64,000 nt of DNA from Triglochin maritima (lineage: Eukaryota; Streptophyta; Magnoliopsida; Alismatales; Juncaginaceae). A program made the position numbers and the translations under genes. The DNA is taken from positions 30,807,501 through 30,871,500 of the forward strand of contig OY821786.1 of the NCBI GenBank assembly GCA_963682175.1, read 5' to 3'. Below are positions 48,843 through 59,924 of the stretch, piece by piece. Position 1 is the stretch's first letter. Each line of letters starts with the position of its first letter. The notes under the pieces are model-generated. The model saw only the letters and a program-made list of their open reading frames with translations. It made no database searches and had not been told where the DNA came from.

Positions 48843-50955
48843 ATGGAGACAAAGACTATCTCTACACGGTTACAACAACAAGAGGGAGATTGTGGCACAG
48901 CAAAGGATCTCCATTTCGTCTCAAGGGAAAGCTCTTCCGCAGCTTTGGAAGAGCTTGATGCTGCGTCACCTCTAGGGAGTGTTGAAGCTCCCCTAAAGAA
49001 GTGGTCGGAGCTCTTCTCAGCAAAGCCAAGGGCACCCACGACCCTAGACTTCATTAAACCTGCTGTTAAAGGAGGGGAGAAGGTGGCTGTTTGCTCGAAG
49101 ATGGAAGTAGTGGAGGCACTGAAAAGATGGGATACAGTTTTGGTAGGTCACTTCATCGGTTTCAGACCTCATCTACCAACATTGGAGAAGCACCTCCAAA
49201 AGCTATGGGCTCTTGCTGGAGGTTTGGAAGTCATTAGGAGGAGGCAATGGTTCTTGCTTTTTCGTTTTTCTCTTGGAGAAGATAGAAAGAAAGTCCTCCA
49301 AGGAAGGCCATATTTTGTTAGAGGAGCTCCACTTGTGGTTCAAGAATGGCTCCCGGAGATGACATTGGAGAAAGCACAGATCACAACGGTTCCTATATGG
49401 GTTCGTTTGCCGGAGCTTGACCTTCGATTTTGGTCGCAAAGAACATTGAGTAATATTTTAAGTGTCCTCGGGAGACCACTCTACATGGATGACAACACGG
49501 CTTATGGAAGGAGACTAGCTTTTGCTCGAGTGTGTATTGAGGTATCTCCTGATTTCTTATACCCTAGTTGGGTAGATGTTCAAGTAGAGGACGGTGCAAT
49601 ACATAGAGTTTTCGTGGAATACGAGTGGCGTCCCGGTTATTGCAAGGATTGTCTTGAGTTTGGTCACGAGGAGGAGAAATGTCCAAAACAGAAGTTACCC
49701 TCAAAGGTGCTTGCTTCAAAACCTCACGTTGCTGAAAAATGGGTGGTAGTAACTCGTGGAAAGGGGGGGGAGACTTGAAGGTGAGGAGGAAATGGAGGGA
49801 GAGGCGAGTGGAAGTGGGTGTGGAAATGGGGATAGGGTAGATGGTTTGGCGAGGGTGAGTGAGGCTCACGAAGAGAGGGAGGGCGCTGGTGGTGAGGGAG
49901 GAATGGGAGGAGAGGGTGGAAGGGATGATGAGGTGGAGGTTAGTGCAGCTGAGGTGGAGATAGACACGAGTGTGGAGGTGCCATGTGGAAAGGTGGGTGA
50001 GGTGGAGAAAGATGCATTAGGAGGCACTCCACTAAGCAATCCGCTAAGCAAGGACCAAATCCGATTGGGAGGTGCACATGAGGAAAGGGTTAGTGGTTTA
50101 AGACATTCCATGTCTCAAGACAAGTTGGATCTCTCTCCATGGAGCCCAACGGTTTGTAGCTTGGGATTGCAAGGGGGAGACATCATTGGTGGACAAATAA
50201 GGCAAAGAGAAGTGGGTGGGAAAAGTGCTAGGTCTTTTTCTGGACCAACCAATGAGGAGGGAGGTTAGTGCTCTACAAAAAGCTGGGCCAATAAGGAGAG
50301 GAGCAGCCCTCTTGCAAAGAATGAAGGGGGGGACCAGGTGGAAATGATTGGGGTCTCTTTAGTGGAGGAAGTCCTAGCTGAAGATTGTGGGCAAAATTCG
50401 AAATGTGTTAGTGGGGCATTGGAAGCAATGGACTCACGTGAAGATGGAGTGGTTTTGAGTGGGGGACATTTAGAGAGGGCCTTTCAAGGTGAAGAGAGTG
50501 AATATAGAGAAGTGGTTTGCTTCCATGGGCTGGAGACAATCAGAAGCACATGTGGTGCGAGTGTGAGCCATGCACATAATACAATTGTTATTGGAAAGGA
50601 AGAAATCACGCACAATAATAGTGGGCTGGAGGAATGTGGGGGACAAACCAAGGTGGAGAAATGTGAACCAAGTGGGCTAGCCTCGTTGATGCCAAAGGAG
50701 AAGGGCTGGACATCTCCTTCGAGGGTGGCTCGGCGAAAGGAAGTCCCAAAGACTAGCAACGTGCAAAATGGGGGAAAATTTGATCTCCTTAGGAGTGAAG
50801 TGAGTTCGATGATGGAAGATCAAGGAAGTAGAGTGATTGCTGGGCAGCAAGCTTCCTCCCCGCCCCTCACTCTTCGGCGCTCCGATAGGAAGATAAGTAG
50901 TAAAACTTTCCCATGTGGAGGTCAAGGGGGTCACCCCCGCACCTTAAACCCATGA
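48843..50955 (+). pseudogene. LINE ORF1: DUF4283 and zinc-knuckle RNA-binding protein
   Basis: The ATG at 48843 opens a frame with a DUF4283 domain (about residues 75-230: VGHFIGFRPHLPTLEKHL, KVLQGRPYFVRGAPLVVQEW, VRLPELDLRFWS) and a CX2CX4HX4C knuckle (CKDCLEFGHEEEKC). At G9 (49763-49771) the frame shifts, and the reading continues from about 49756 to TAG 50266, then 50338-50955 in the same new frame. The terminal TGA (50953-50955) overlaps the ORF2 ATG as ATGA. In plant L1 elements ORF1 binds the element RNA. The C-terminal half is acidic and low in complexity. Confidence 0.8.
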
Positions 50956-53900
50956 ATATCCTAGTGTGGAATGTGCGCGGTGCAAATGGACCCGGCCGTG
51001 CACTTATGATTAGGGATCGTATAAAGGAGGTAAATCCGGATGTGGTTTGCCTTGTCGAACATAAGGTGAAGCTTAAGAAGATTGAGCGCTTCAAACGAGC
51101 GATTTGGCCTAGTGCTTGGATGCCAAATAGTTTGGTTATGGACTCCGGCCGAATTTTGGTTCTTTGGAATGACCAAATAATGGATATGCATGTTGCCTAT
51201 GAAACATCACAACTACTCCATTTCAGGGCACGTTGGTTGTAGGATGGTCTTGATTTTGACCTCACGGCTGTTTATGGTGATAATGGTCATGTGGATCGAC
51301 GTCACTTGTGGAGTGACCTTCTCCATGTAGCACCACCCGCATCTAGGCCATGGATGGTGGGGGGTGATTTCAATTGTATTCGGAGGGCGAGTGAGAAGAG
51401 AGGAGGGATTGCTGGAAATGAGGTCGCTATGGCAGAATTTAATGATTGTATTGATGCTCTCGAACTCCTTGAGATGTCGTCTACTGGGGGGAATTTACGT
51501 GGTCGAACTCCTCAGAAGGTAGCGCATGGATTGACCGAATTTTGATTAACAATGCATGGCTTGAGTTATTCCCGGAATCCTACTATCTTGTGGGTGCAAA
51601 GGACCTGAGTGATCACACCATGCTTATTATGAAGACGGACGGAAATGCAAGGCGGAAGAAGAAGATGTTTCGCTTTGAAAATCATTGGGCTGGGCATGAG
51701 GACTTTAATGGGCTGGTTGCGCATGCATGGTCCACCTATGTGAGGGGCACACCCATGTTTCGAGTGGCAGCAAAACTACAAGAAGTAAAGACGATGCTTG
51801 TTCGGTGGAGTAGCTCAGAATTTGGAAATGTTTCAAATAAGGTGGGAGAGGCACGTGCTATGCTCGAGGAAGTGAGGAAAAAACGTCTTGAAAACCCCCT
51901 CGATGCTGACCTCTCCCGCGCCGAAGGGGCTGCAAAGTACTCCCTTGCCCGAACTCTTGCTTGGGAGGAGTCTATCACTCGGCAGAAATCAAGGGTGAAG
52001 TGGTTAAAGGAGGGGGACCGGAACACTAGGTTTTTCCATGCGTACCTTCGAGTGAGGAGAGCCACCAACCAAGTGAGACGAGTGTGTGAGGGTGCCACCA
52101 TCATTGAAGAAGAGGGTGCAATCCGTGACGCATTTTGGCATTTTTATGCTAACTTGTTTGCTAATGATTTGCAGGTAATACACATTCCCCCTCCCTCTCC
52201 TTACCACACCTCCGTCTGGAGGAGGGGGCGGAGCATCTACGTGACCTTGACATGAAAGAGTTGGAGGATGTAGTGCTGAACGCAAACGTTGATAAAGCGT
52301 CGGGACCCGATGGGTTCAATGCTAAATTCTTCAAAGCTGCATGGGAGCTCATAAAGAAAGACGTGTTCAAGGCCATACACTCCTGTCTGGACAGCGGAAA
52401 GGTGCTGGCCAAATGGAACTTCACTTCACTTACGCTCATCCCAAAGAAGAAGGCACCGGTTTCAGTAGAAGACTATAGACCCATAGCTTTGTGCAATATG
52501 ACGTATCGATTCACCTCAAAGGTGCTTGCAAACCGCCTTAAGAAGTTGCTGCCACGCTTTATTGGAGAAAACCAAAGTGCGTTTGTCAAAGGCCGGAGGA
52601 TTGGGGACAACATTCTCCTTGCACATGAGCTATGTCACAACCTCCACCTCCACAAAGGAAAAGGAAGAATGTGTATCAAACTTGATATACGGAAAGCATA
52701 TGAATCCATTTCATGGACTTTCTTAGATGGAGTTTTGGAACACTTCGCTTTCCCGGTGAAGTGGAGACGCCTAATTATGAATTGTGTTCGGGCTTCGTTT
52801 GTAGTGACGGTAAATGGTGCAAACTCCTCAAGTTTCGTGGCCAGAAATGGATTGAGACAAGGTGACCCTTTGGCCCCCTACCTATTTGTTATGTGTATGG
52901 AAGTTCTGAGCGAGATGGTAAAAAGGGTGGTTATCGATGGGCGCATTCAGCCACTCACTTGTGGGGATATTGATGTATCGCATCTTCTTTTTGCTGATGA
53001 TGTCCTCCTTTTTGCACAAGCAACAAAGGCAAATGCAAGGGCAATTCGAGGAGTCCTTGAGGAGTTCACGTCTTGTTCGGGGCTGAGCTTTAGTGTGTCA
53101 AAAAGCCAAATTTTTATGGGAGGTGAAGCACGGGATGGCACATGGATTGCAGCACACCTTGGGATGGAGCGAAAGGATTTCCCCGTCACCTATCTTGGGC
53201 AGCCATTGTTTTCGGGAAGGATGGGGAAAACCCATTGCACGACACTCGTGAATAAGGTTAAAGCACGACTAAGCACATGGCAGCGAAACTTCTTGTCCAT
53301 TGCTGAAAGGGTGGAACTTGTAAGGAGTGTGCTCGTGTCCCTCAGTGTTTATTGGACCTCCGCTTTCCTCATGCCCCGGAAAACCTTACAGGAGATTGAG
53401 AGTCTCATGTGCCACTTCATTTGGGGAGGTCCAAGGAAATGGGCTGCGGTAGCATGGAGAGATATATGCACACCAAAGGAAGAAGGTGGTCTTGGTCTCA
53501 AACGCCTATTGGACTGGAATGATGTGGGCCTTCTGCGTCTTTTTTGGCTTGTGGTGGCGGACGAACAATCACTTTGGGTCAAGTGTGTGCGCCAGAAATA
53601 CTTGAGGAACCAATCCATCTGGCTAGCACGTCCCCCACCCACCTCCTCTTGGGCTTGGAAGGGGCTCTTTAGAGTGCGGGACATAGCGAGACGGCATATC
53701 CGGTATGAGGTGGGAAATGGTGAAGACATACGCTTCTTCCAATATCCTTGGTGTGGACAGCCCTTCCAATGTGAAAGTTGGGGGGACCGATTACATTATG
53801 AGTTGGGAGTGCCTTGGGACATAAAAGTCTCATACTTTATAAAAGACGGAATGTGGATGTTGCCCCCCCCCCACAAGATCTACATTGATGGAGGAAATTC

Positions 53901-54532
53901 ATTCGAGGATCGCGAACACTCAAATTCATGGGGGCGTGGACCAACCAAAGAGGATAGATGGTAAGGGAACAAAGCTTGGTATAAGAGAAGTGTGGACATG
54001 GGTAAAGCCACCAGGAAGGAAGGTTGCGTGGGCTGGTATGGTGTGGCATAAACATGCTATCCCGAAGCACGCACTCACGACGTGGAGGGCGTTGAGGGGT
54101 CGGTTACTCACAAAGAAACTTATGAATCAACGCGGCGCGAAGCACGACCCGATTTGTAGCCTTTGTGAGAGGAACGAGGAGGACTTGGAGCACCTTTTCT
54201 AGGGGTGTATGTTTATCAAGGAGGTTTGGGTAGCCCTTCTACACTTACTGAAAATCAGTGACCAACATGCACGTTCGTTAGAAGGAGAAGCGATACGACT
54301 AACACATGCACGTGGCAGCCGGCTTGGGAAAGTGGTAAGGTGTTGGGCTTTCAACGCCATGATACACGAGTGCTGGCTTGAACGAAATCGCCGAATCTTT
54401 GAGGGAGAGAAGATATTGCCGAAGGACATAGTAGCTGCCATCAAAGACACCATTCCCTACCTATGGGATAGAGTGAAGAACCTTGCGAAGGATGCTGAGG
54501 AGGAGCATGATTTCCAGATCATGTGGAGTTAG
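50952..54532 (+). pseudogene. LINE ORF2: endonuclease, reverse transcriptase, zf-RVT
   Basis: The ATG at 50952 opens an APE-type endonuclease (MNILVWNVRGANGPGRA, VCLVEHK, GGDFNCIRR). A TAG at 51240 interrupts it and a frameshift follows near 51490. The reading goes on at 51542 (DLSDHTML), shifts again near 52180, and then runs 52252-53964 through the reverse transcriptase (KASGPDGFNAKFF, PISLC-type block PIALCNM, NGLRQGDPLAPYLFV, LLFADDVLLF). A shift at C10 (about 53864) leads to the zf-RVT region (HALTTWRALRGRLLTKK, CSLCERNEED) ending at TAG 54530. All domains are present in normal order. Several breaks lie at G or C runs. Confidence 0.88.
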
Positions 54533-54774
54533 GAGCTAGTGCTTTCTCTTTTTCTGTTTCGTTAGACTCATTGTATAAGAAGGAAACTTCTTTTGTCTTT
54601 ACCTACTATGTTCTTCAGGTCCTACGTACATGAGTAGTGGGGAGAGGCCGGGTATGCATGTAGTATGCCCCGCACACTTTTGTTTTAGAAATTTTGGTAG
54701 GATGTAATCACTTTACTACAGTAATATACTTCGAGGCTAAGCCTCCCTTTTTGCCTTGCAAAAAAAATATTGAA

Positions 54775-55640
54775 TAATTTTATCGAAACTGTAATAAAGT
54801 GTAATTTTTACTCTTGTAGACATCTTTATGACGCCAGAAGGTCAGTCTTTCCCGACGATCAAGTATTTGGATTTATCAGTCCATCTACATATATATACGG
54901 GAATGACGATAAGTCGGGTCAGCTTGAGACTCTTATGAAAGAAGAAGACAAAAGATATTATCTGCTCCCTTATCCTGAGAGGTAAACTTTGTAATTCAAA
55001 GTGAGATTTTATTTTGTAATAAACTTCTAATTATATATATAATAGGGCTCATTCGGCATATTGGTTTGATCCGTTAGGGTCGAATAAACCAAAGGACTCA
55101 ATAAAGAAATTTCTAAATCTGTAAGTTCGTTTTAGTAATCGTATTTGTAATTCGTGGATTTTTATTAGTATTATTGAATGAAGGTTTTCAATTACTTGTG
55201 CTACTCAAGGCAATTAAGGTTTACAGAGCGTTAGGTGCAGGAGAACAACCACAAAAGCAGGAATAACATGGCATGGAATGAGAGTACGTTCTCTCCCATT
55301 TTTGTTAATTAAGTTAGGAACATATATTTAGTGAATTTCTATGTTTGTAGTACCAGAAGAAGATTGGAAATACGGAATGTTATTACTACGTGATGAGATA
55401 CATGGAGGAAATCCTCAAATTGACAACTCAAGACGTATGCCTATCCGAGGTAATATAGATCGTTATTCACTTGTATAGTTGTAGTTTCAATATTTAGATA
55501 TTAAAATTTTTACTTGTATTTGGATAGGTCTTCCCAAAAACTAGTGATCCCTTCTCGCAATAGGAGCTCGATGATACTCGCGACCGATGTGCTCGCTATT
55601 GTATCAGAAACATGTTGATGAACTAAGAGGTTATCCTGTC
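54775..55640 (+). pseudogene. Ulp1/C48 cysteine peptidase-like domain of the CACTA
   Basis: Exon-like pieces with good splice signals: up to 54981 (YYLLPYPER, donor gtaaac), about 55045-55121 (AYWFDPLGSNKPKDSI, donor gtaagt), about 55200-55260, 55351-55449 (NTECYYYVMRYMEEI, donor gtaata) and from about 55529 (ELDDTRDRCARY). The last two match the catalytic-Cys block and C-terminus of Ulp1-like SUMO peptidases. The usual HW segment with the catalytic His, before the Asp block, is not visible. A TAG lies before ELDD. Ulp1-like domains are known passengers of plant CACTA and MULE elements. The LINE separates this from its N-terminal part. Confidence 0.65.
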
Positions 55641-55959
55641 ACTAGCACGTTTTTGTAATTTAGTTAACAAGTTCACTTGTATTACAAACATACAATTTAT
55701 GCCTTAATATAATCGTCTCAATTTTAGAATGAATGTCAATTGTTTATGTATGAATTAATTCCAAGTGTGTTGAATGATTGTGTATGCTTGTATGTTTGTG
55801 TTTGTGCATGTATGCTTGTATGTTTGTGTTTGTGCATGTACATGTGGATGAAAGTGTGTATGTATTTGTGAACGAATTTGGTGCAGGATGTATGTACACG
55901 AATTACAAATACGATGACTAAATACAAGTGTGCAGGATCCTATTTATTTTGTTGTTGTC

Positions 55960-56327
55960 CAGGTTTAGGAATAGACGTCGGATGTTTGTATTCGCCGACG
56001 TCTATTCCCCTGAAGAAAGGTATAGACGTCGGTTGTATGTATAAGACGACGTCTATACTTAAAGAATTGACGTCGTCTGTTATTTCACCGACGTCTATAC
56101 CTAAAGAATAGACGTCGGTCCTATATAAGGGTCGACGTCTATTCTTTAAGTATAGACGTCGGCTGATACGTGCAGCTGACGTCTATTCTTTAGGAATAGA
56201 CGTCGGAGTTAGCGCGTCCGACGTCTTTGTATAGATGACGTACACACAGACGTCAGATCTGGAAATGCTTATATCCGACGTATATACCCCCGTACATCCC
56301 ACGTATATTCCCTTTTCTGCAGTAGTG
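55960..56327. repeat. CACTA right terminus with paired subterminal repeats
   Basis: At least eight copies of (t)atagacgtcgg or its inverse, arranged as facing pairs 10-14 bp apart: tagacgtcgg...ccgacgtcta at about 55973-56004, 56023-56056, 56068-56100, 56108-56142, 56150-56185 and 56199-56225. The end is cttttctgcagtagtg at 56327, i.e. CACTACTGCAG inverted. In En/Spm such repeats bind TnpA. The paired arrangement gives a row of short hairpins. Confidence 0.85.
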
Positions 56328-56681
56328 TCTACTTAAGTTCCTTAAAGCTTAGCGTGGGATGTACCTTGGTCAGTCATTTGAGTTTGCACCCGAATCTAGT
56401 CGCCAAAATACTCCTCGTGATGGTGTGGTTTCTCAATTTGCTATTTGGTCCCTCCAGGCTTACATCCAGGTGCTTCACTCTTTCTGATGGGTCCTTGTGT
56501 ACGACAGACAAGTTCATTTTGCTTTATTTAAGTCATTTCTTGTTACACTTTAGTCATTTTTCTCTTCCCTCTCTTCTTTATTATCTAATACCTAAAATAT
56601 AACAATAATAACTCAAGAGCACAATATTAAGGTAAAATAAAAGATATAGCATAAGTAAGATGTATGATATGCTACTAATCA
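56328..56681 (-). repeat. Athila-like LTR fragment, right flank of the CACTA
   Basis: Matches the U3 end of the LTR family (gtcgccaaaatactcctcgtgatgg, compare 34845-34870) and ends at 56681 with the inverse TGATTAGTAGCATATC. The CACTA terminus abuts its left side. Confidence 0.7.
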
Positions 56682-57640
56682 CGAACTCTCCAAACATATA
56701 TTAATATAATATATATTATAAATATAATGTTTAAATTTTAGGATTAACAAAATAAATCTAGTTTGATTATCTTGTGCTTTTGTTTAAAGCGTCTACGTGG
56801 GGACTTGTGGTGAAAGTAGAGGGATTTTTAGTTTTATATGTTTGATTTTTTAATGGTTTTAATTTTTTTGATTTTGTTAGGATTTTACTGGTTTTGATTC
56901 ATAACAATACATGTTATCGAAACAAAATTGATATTATGCTACTGGGAACTTGATATGTTCACTTCTTTTTTTCATTTCTTCTCGTTGGTTTTACAATTAT
57001 TATTTGTTAGTCTATCCAGAAGTTAGAAATTACTTGTGATACATGCACCCCCCGATGTCACTCCCATCATGCAGGCTTACCAGGGTAAGGAGAAAACTTC
57101 ATGCATTTGTGAATGCCCTTCCAGTCTACTGTTCGTTTAGGTGTTTTTTGGTTAACCCGCGAAGCTTCAAAACCACTTTTTGGGAAGATTTTTGTTACGT
57201 AGTTACTAGAGTTGTGTGACCTTGTGGTGAAACTACACTGATTTTTTTGGTTTTACATGTTTCATTTTTTAGGTTTTACATATTTTGATTTTCTTATGGT
57301 TTTACTGGTTTTGATTCATAACGATACATGTTATTGAAACAAAATTGAAATTATGTTGTCGGGAACTTGTGATGTTCACTTATTGTTTTTTTTCTTTTCT
57401 TCTCATTGGGTCTACAATTATTACATATTAGTTGTTACTTGTTAGTCTATCCAAAAGTTAGAAGTTATTTGTGATACATGTTGTAGTGAACATTTAGTAA
57501 ACCCGTTTAACCAACATTATAGAGAAAAAAATTCAACCTACCGTACCCCACCCCATTTCCACATGATTTGAGGGACCAAAACAATTAATCAGTGAATGAT
57601 CGAGATTGATTGGAAGGAACAAAAATCAGGGAGAACCTTA
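56682..57640. repeat. Two direct repeats of about 230 bp in unassigned sequence
   Basis: 56830-57050 and 57245-57482 share 'ttttactggttttgattcataac', 'acatgttat(c/t)gaaacaaaattga', gggaactt and 'ttagtctatcca(g/a)aagttaga' with common spacing. The piece between and the rest to 57640 show no gene. Confidence 0.6.
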
Positions 57641-59220
57641 CTACTATACAAGGCGATATGAGTACAACATATTTGGCGGTTTAGTTATGTAATGTAACGT
57701 CCTCAGAACAACGGAAAATTTAAAACATACTATCAACTCGAGGACATTACTGCAAAGACACAAGAACACAGGTGCACCAACATATAATATATATATCTGA
57801 CAGAGTTTTACAGAAAATGTGATTACATCAAAAGCTCTCAAAAGGAAATATACACGTGTAATCACAATCACCTCAAAAGAAAGGAAAATAGGATCTGGTC
57901 CCGAGTGCTCTCCTCCGCGGTCACCACACTCCTAACGCCGATCCCGGACTCAAATGCAGACATGAACTATGCCTGAGTTTCCATAAGGAAACCCCGTATG
58001 CCAAACCCTAACACATGAATGAACAATAATACAAAATGGCAAATGAACATAACCCAACGACTGTAAAATATCACAAATTTGCTTCTTTCACCGGAGCCAC
58101 GGTTTTTCATCAATGTTACCGGAGCCACGATTTTGCATCAATTGCCGGAGCCACGACGACGAGGTATACATGCCTCATTCACCGGAGCCACGACTTTACA
58201 AACACAATCCGTTCCGTAGAGCCACCACTGATCGCTATTAGGCCGACCTGTCCGTCCGTTGCCCCAAAGGGCCGGTGAACCCGTTGCCTTCTAGGTGATC
58301 ACAACAACACATAAAACACCAACTGTGCAAAAACGGTCGACGGAACAAGGCAACCGGTCGACTGATTCCTCCTTGGAACGCACAAGTGTCTGATCATCTC
58401 CGCGACCGGTCGAACCACAAAACTAATAAAACGACCAATCGGTCGAACAAAAGGTCTCTAACGGTCGACCGTTTCGATGGTCTATCTCACAATAATATTA
58501 AATTCAAGTGCTCCAACGGTCGAACGACTAAGGAGACTCGTTCGACCGAAAACTACCAGTAAAACTTGATATCTCACAATAATATTAAATTCAAGTTATA
58601 CCGGTCGACAGAAGCAACAAACGGTCGAACAAACATTAAGTAAAACTTAAGTCATTGGTCGGACAAGTCAAACAGGCGGTCGACCGTTTGGATAGTCAAG
58701 ACCCCCAACCGACTTACAATAGTTCTTCCGGTCGAACGACAAAGGGGACCCGTTCGACCGAAATCACCCAGAGTCTCCATCTTCTCGCTCAAATGTACAA
58801 CCGGCCGACCACCCAAGGGTATCGTTCGACTGGTGTAAAAGATATCGCCCCAAAACACACCAACAACGGTCGACCGATCCACCATTCGGTCGACCGAACG
58901 CAGCAGAAAAACTGCTGAACTGTGGTCCGATGAGCCTTTCGGCCTACCGTCGACCGCTTCAACACTCACACGAACCAAGGTGAGCGTAAACGCAAGCTTG
59001 ACATACCTTTAAGACTTGAAGAAACCTTTGAAGATCCAACGACGAACGTCTCCTCGCACCCGCTCTGCTTCTCCGACGAACCCTCACACCAACGACGATC
59101 TTGCACCTCCGGGACTCCAACCGCAACACATGGCTCGCCGGTCACCACACGTCGTCGGCGCTTCAGCTGCTGCAAGGGAGATGGGTTAGAGAGAGGAGGC
59201 GAGAGAGAGAGAGAGAGAGA
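57641..59220. repeat. Probable Gypsy-type LTR region with repeats
   Basis: LTR-like text begins TGTAACGTCCTCAG near 57692. 58080-58200 holds four imperfect copies of accggagccacga. 58334-58960 holds the CGGTCGACCG cluster, and 59185-59220 a (GA)n run. After the Copia insertion (59221-63131) the GA run and related text continue. I see no PBS or coding domain, so family and orientation remain open. Confidence 0.4.
58334..58960. repeat. Cluster of CGGTCGACCG palindromes
   Basis: Perfect or near-perfect copies at about 58334, 58352, 58459, 58676, 58864 and 58884, with many half-changed forms (cggtcgaacga, cgttcgaccg) between them, spaced 20-60 bp. It parallels the clusters in the SIRE-like and family A LTRs, although the surrounding sequence is unrelated. 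Confidence 0.8.
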
Positions 59221-59902
59221 TATTGAGAATTGAACTTAATCCTAGGTGGCGACTTAACCCTATGTGGCGTCCTAGTCACCCGCCACATCATCATTGCTTG
59301 ATGACTCATCAAGGGGGTGAAGAGTCAACACATGAGAAGACAAAGGTTGAGGGAGTGGAAGAGACAAGAGTCTTTTCATTTTTTGTGTAATTTTCGTGGT
59401 AATTATGTATGCAATTTAAGTAGAGGGTGTAATGATCTTGAATGATCATGTTTATGTAGTCTTTATATTTGGAAGTTGTAGGGTCATGTAAGTACATATA
59501 TAAAGCACTAGAATTCACCATTTGTAATAGAACAACAATATATATCAAGCATTAGAAGTTGAGCCACGAAATTGTGTGAGAAAAGAGTAAGTAAGTGAGT
59601 AGAAAAAAGAAGAAGAGTGTGCATTGCAAAATCGTTTTTTTGCTTTGTGAGTGTTAAGGAGAGAACCACCTTCTTTCCTTCGTGCCCCCCAGTAGAATAG
59701 ATCAAGAATGGATCTAGTGGTGTCAAAAGAAGGCAAAAGGAATGGTGATCAGGGCGGTCTAAGGCAGCGCACGAGGTGCGCCTTTAAGACCGCCAATTGG
59801 CGGTTGGGGATCGCCAATCAGTGGTCCTTGTAGCCCAGGAGACGGGCATTCTCCTGTGGTGGGTTGATCAGTATCTCCCCGTCCTCCTCCCGTCCTCCAA
59901 CA
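59221..59902 (+). repeat. 5' LTR of the RT-less Copia element
   Basis: 682 bp, TATTGAGAATTG to CCTCCAACA. Both LTRs begin TATTG rather than TGTTG, although the right end CAACA is the inverse of TGTTG. TATATAAAG near 59498 is the likely promoter. 59785-59825 holds the cassette gaccgccaattggcggt...cgccaatcagtggtcc. Confidence 0.85.
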
Positions 59903-59904
59903 TC

Positions 59905-59916
59905 TGGTATCAGAGC
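59905..59916 (+). promoter_or_regulatory. Primer-binding site (initiator Met tRNA)
   Basis: TGGTATCAGAGC, the exact common Copia primer site, two bases after the 5' LTR. Confidence 0.9.
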
Positions 59917-59924
59917 CTCGTCCG

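Larger units (their letters stand above)
48706..54766 (+). mobile_element. Full-length plant L1-type LINE
   Basis: About 6.06 kb with a 137-bp 5' UTR, two ORFs, a 3' UTR and a short terminal A run (54760-54767). Target duplication ATATTGAA at 48698-48705 and 54767-54774. It is inserted within the Ulp1-like ORF of the CACTA, same strand. Being full length with few lesions it is fairly recent, but frameshifts mean it is not active as read. Confidence 0.9.
43394..56327 (+). mobile_element. Large CACTA (En/Spm-like) element, left end not found
   Basis: The coding order is transposase-associated domain, TNP2, DUF4216, a Transposase_24-like ORF, and an Ulp1-like peptidase domain. The right end is an array of TAGACGTCGG repeats (55960-56290) and the terminus CACTACTGCAGAAAAGGG (inverse, 56310-56327). 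The left terminus and left repeats are not visible between 39000 and 43394, so the element is rearranged or truncated. It carries the LINE 48706-54766. It is inserted in an Athila-like LTR, of which only the right flank is seen. Confidence 0.8.

Noticed and set aside
48791..54453. Minus-strand ORFs opposite the LINE
   Set aside because: They mirror ORF1 and ORF2 and show no domains.
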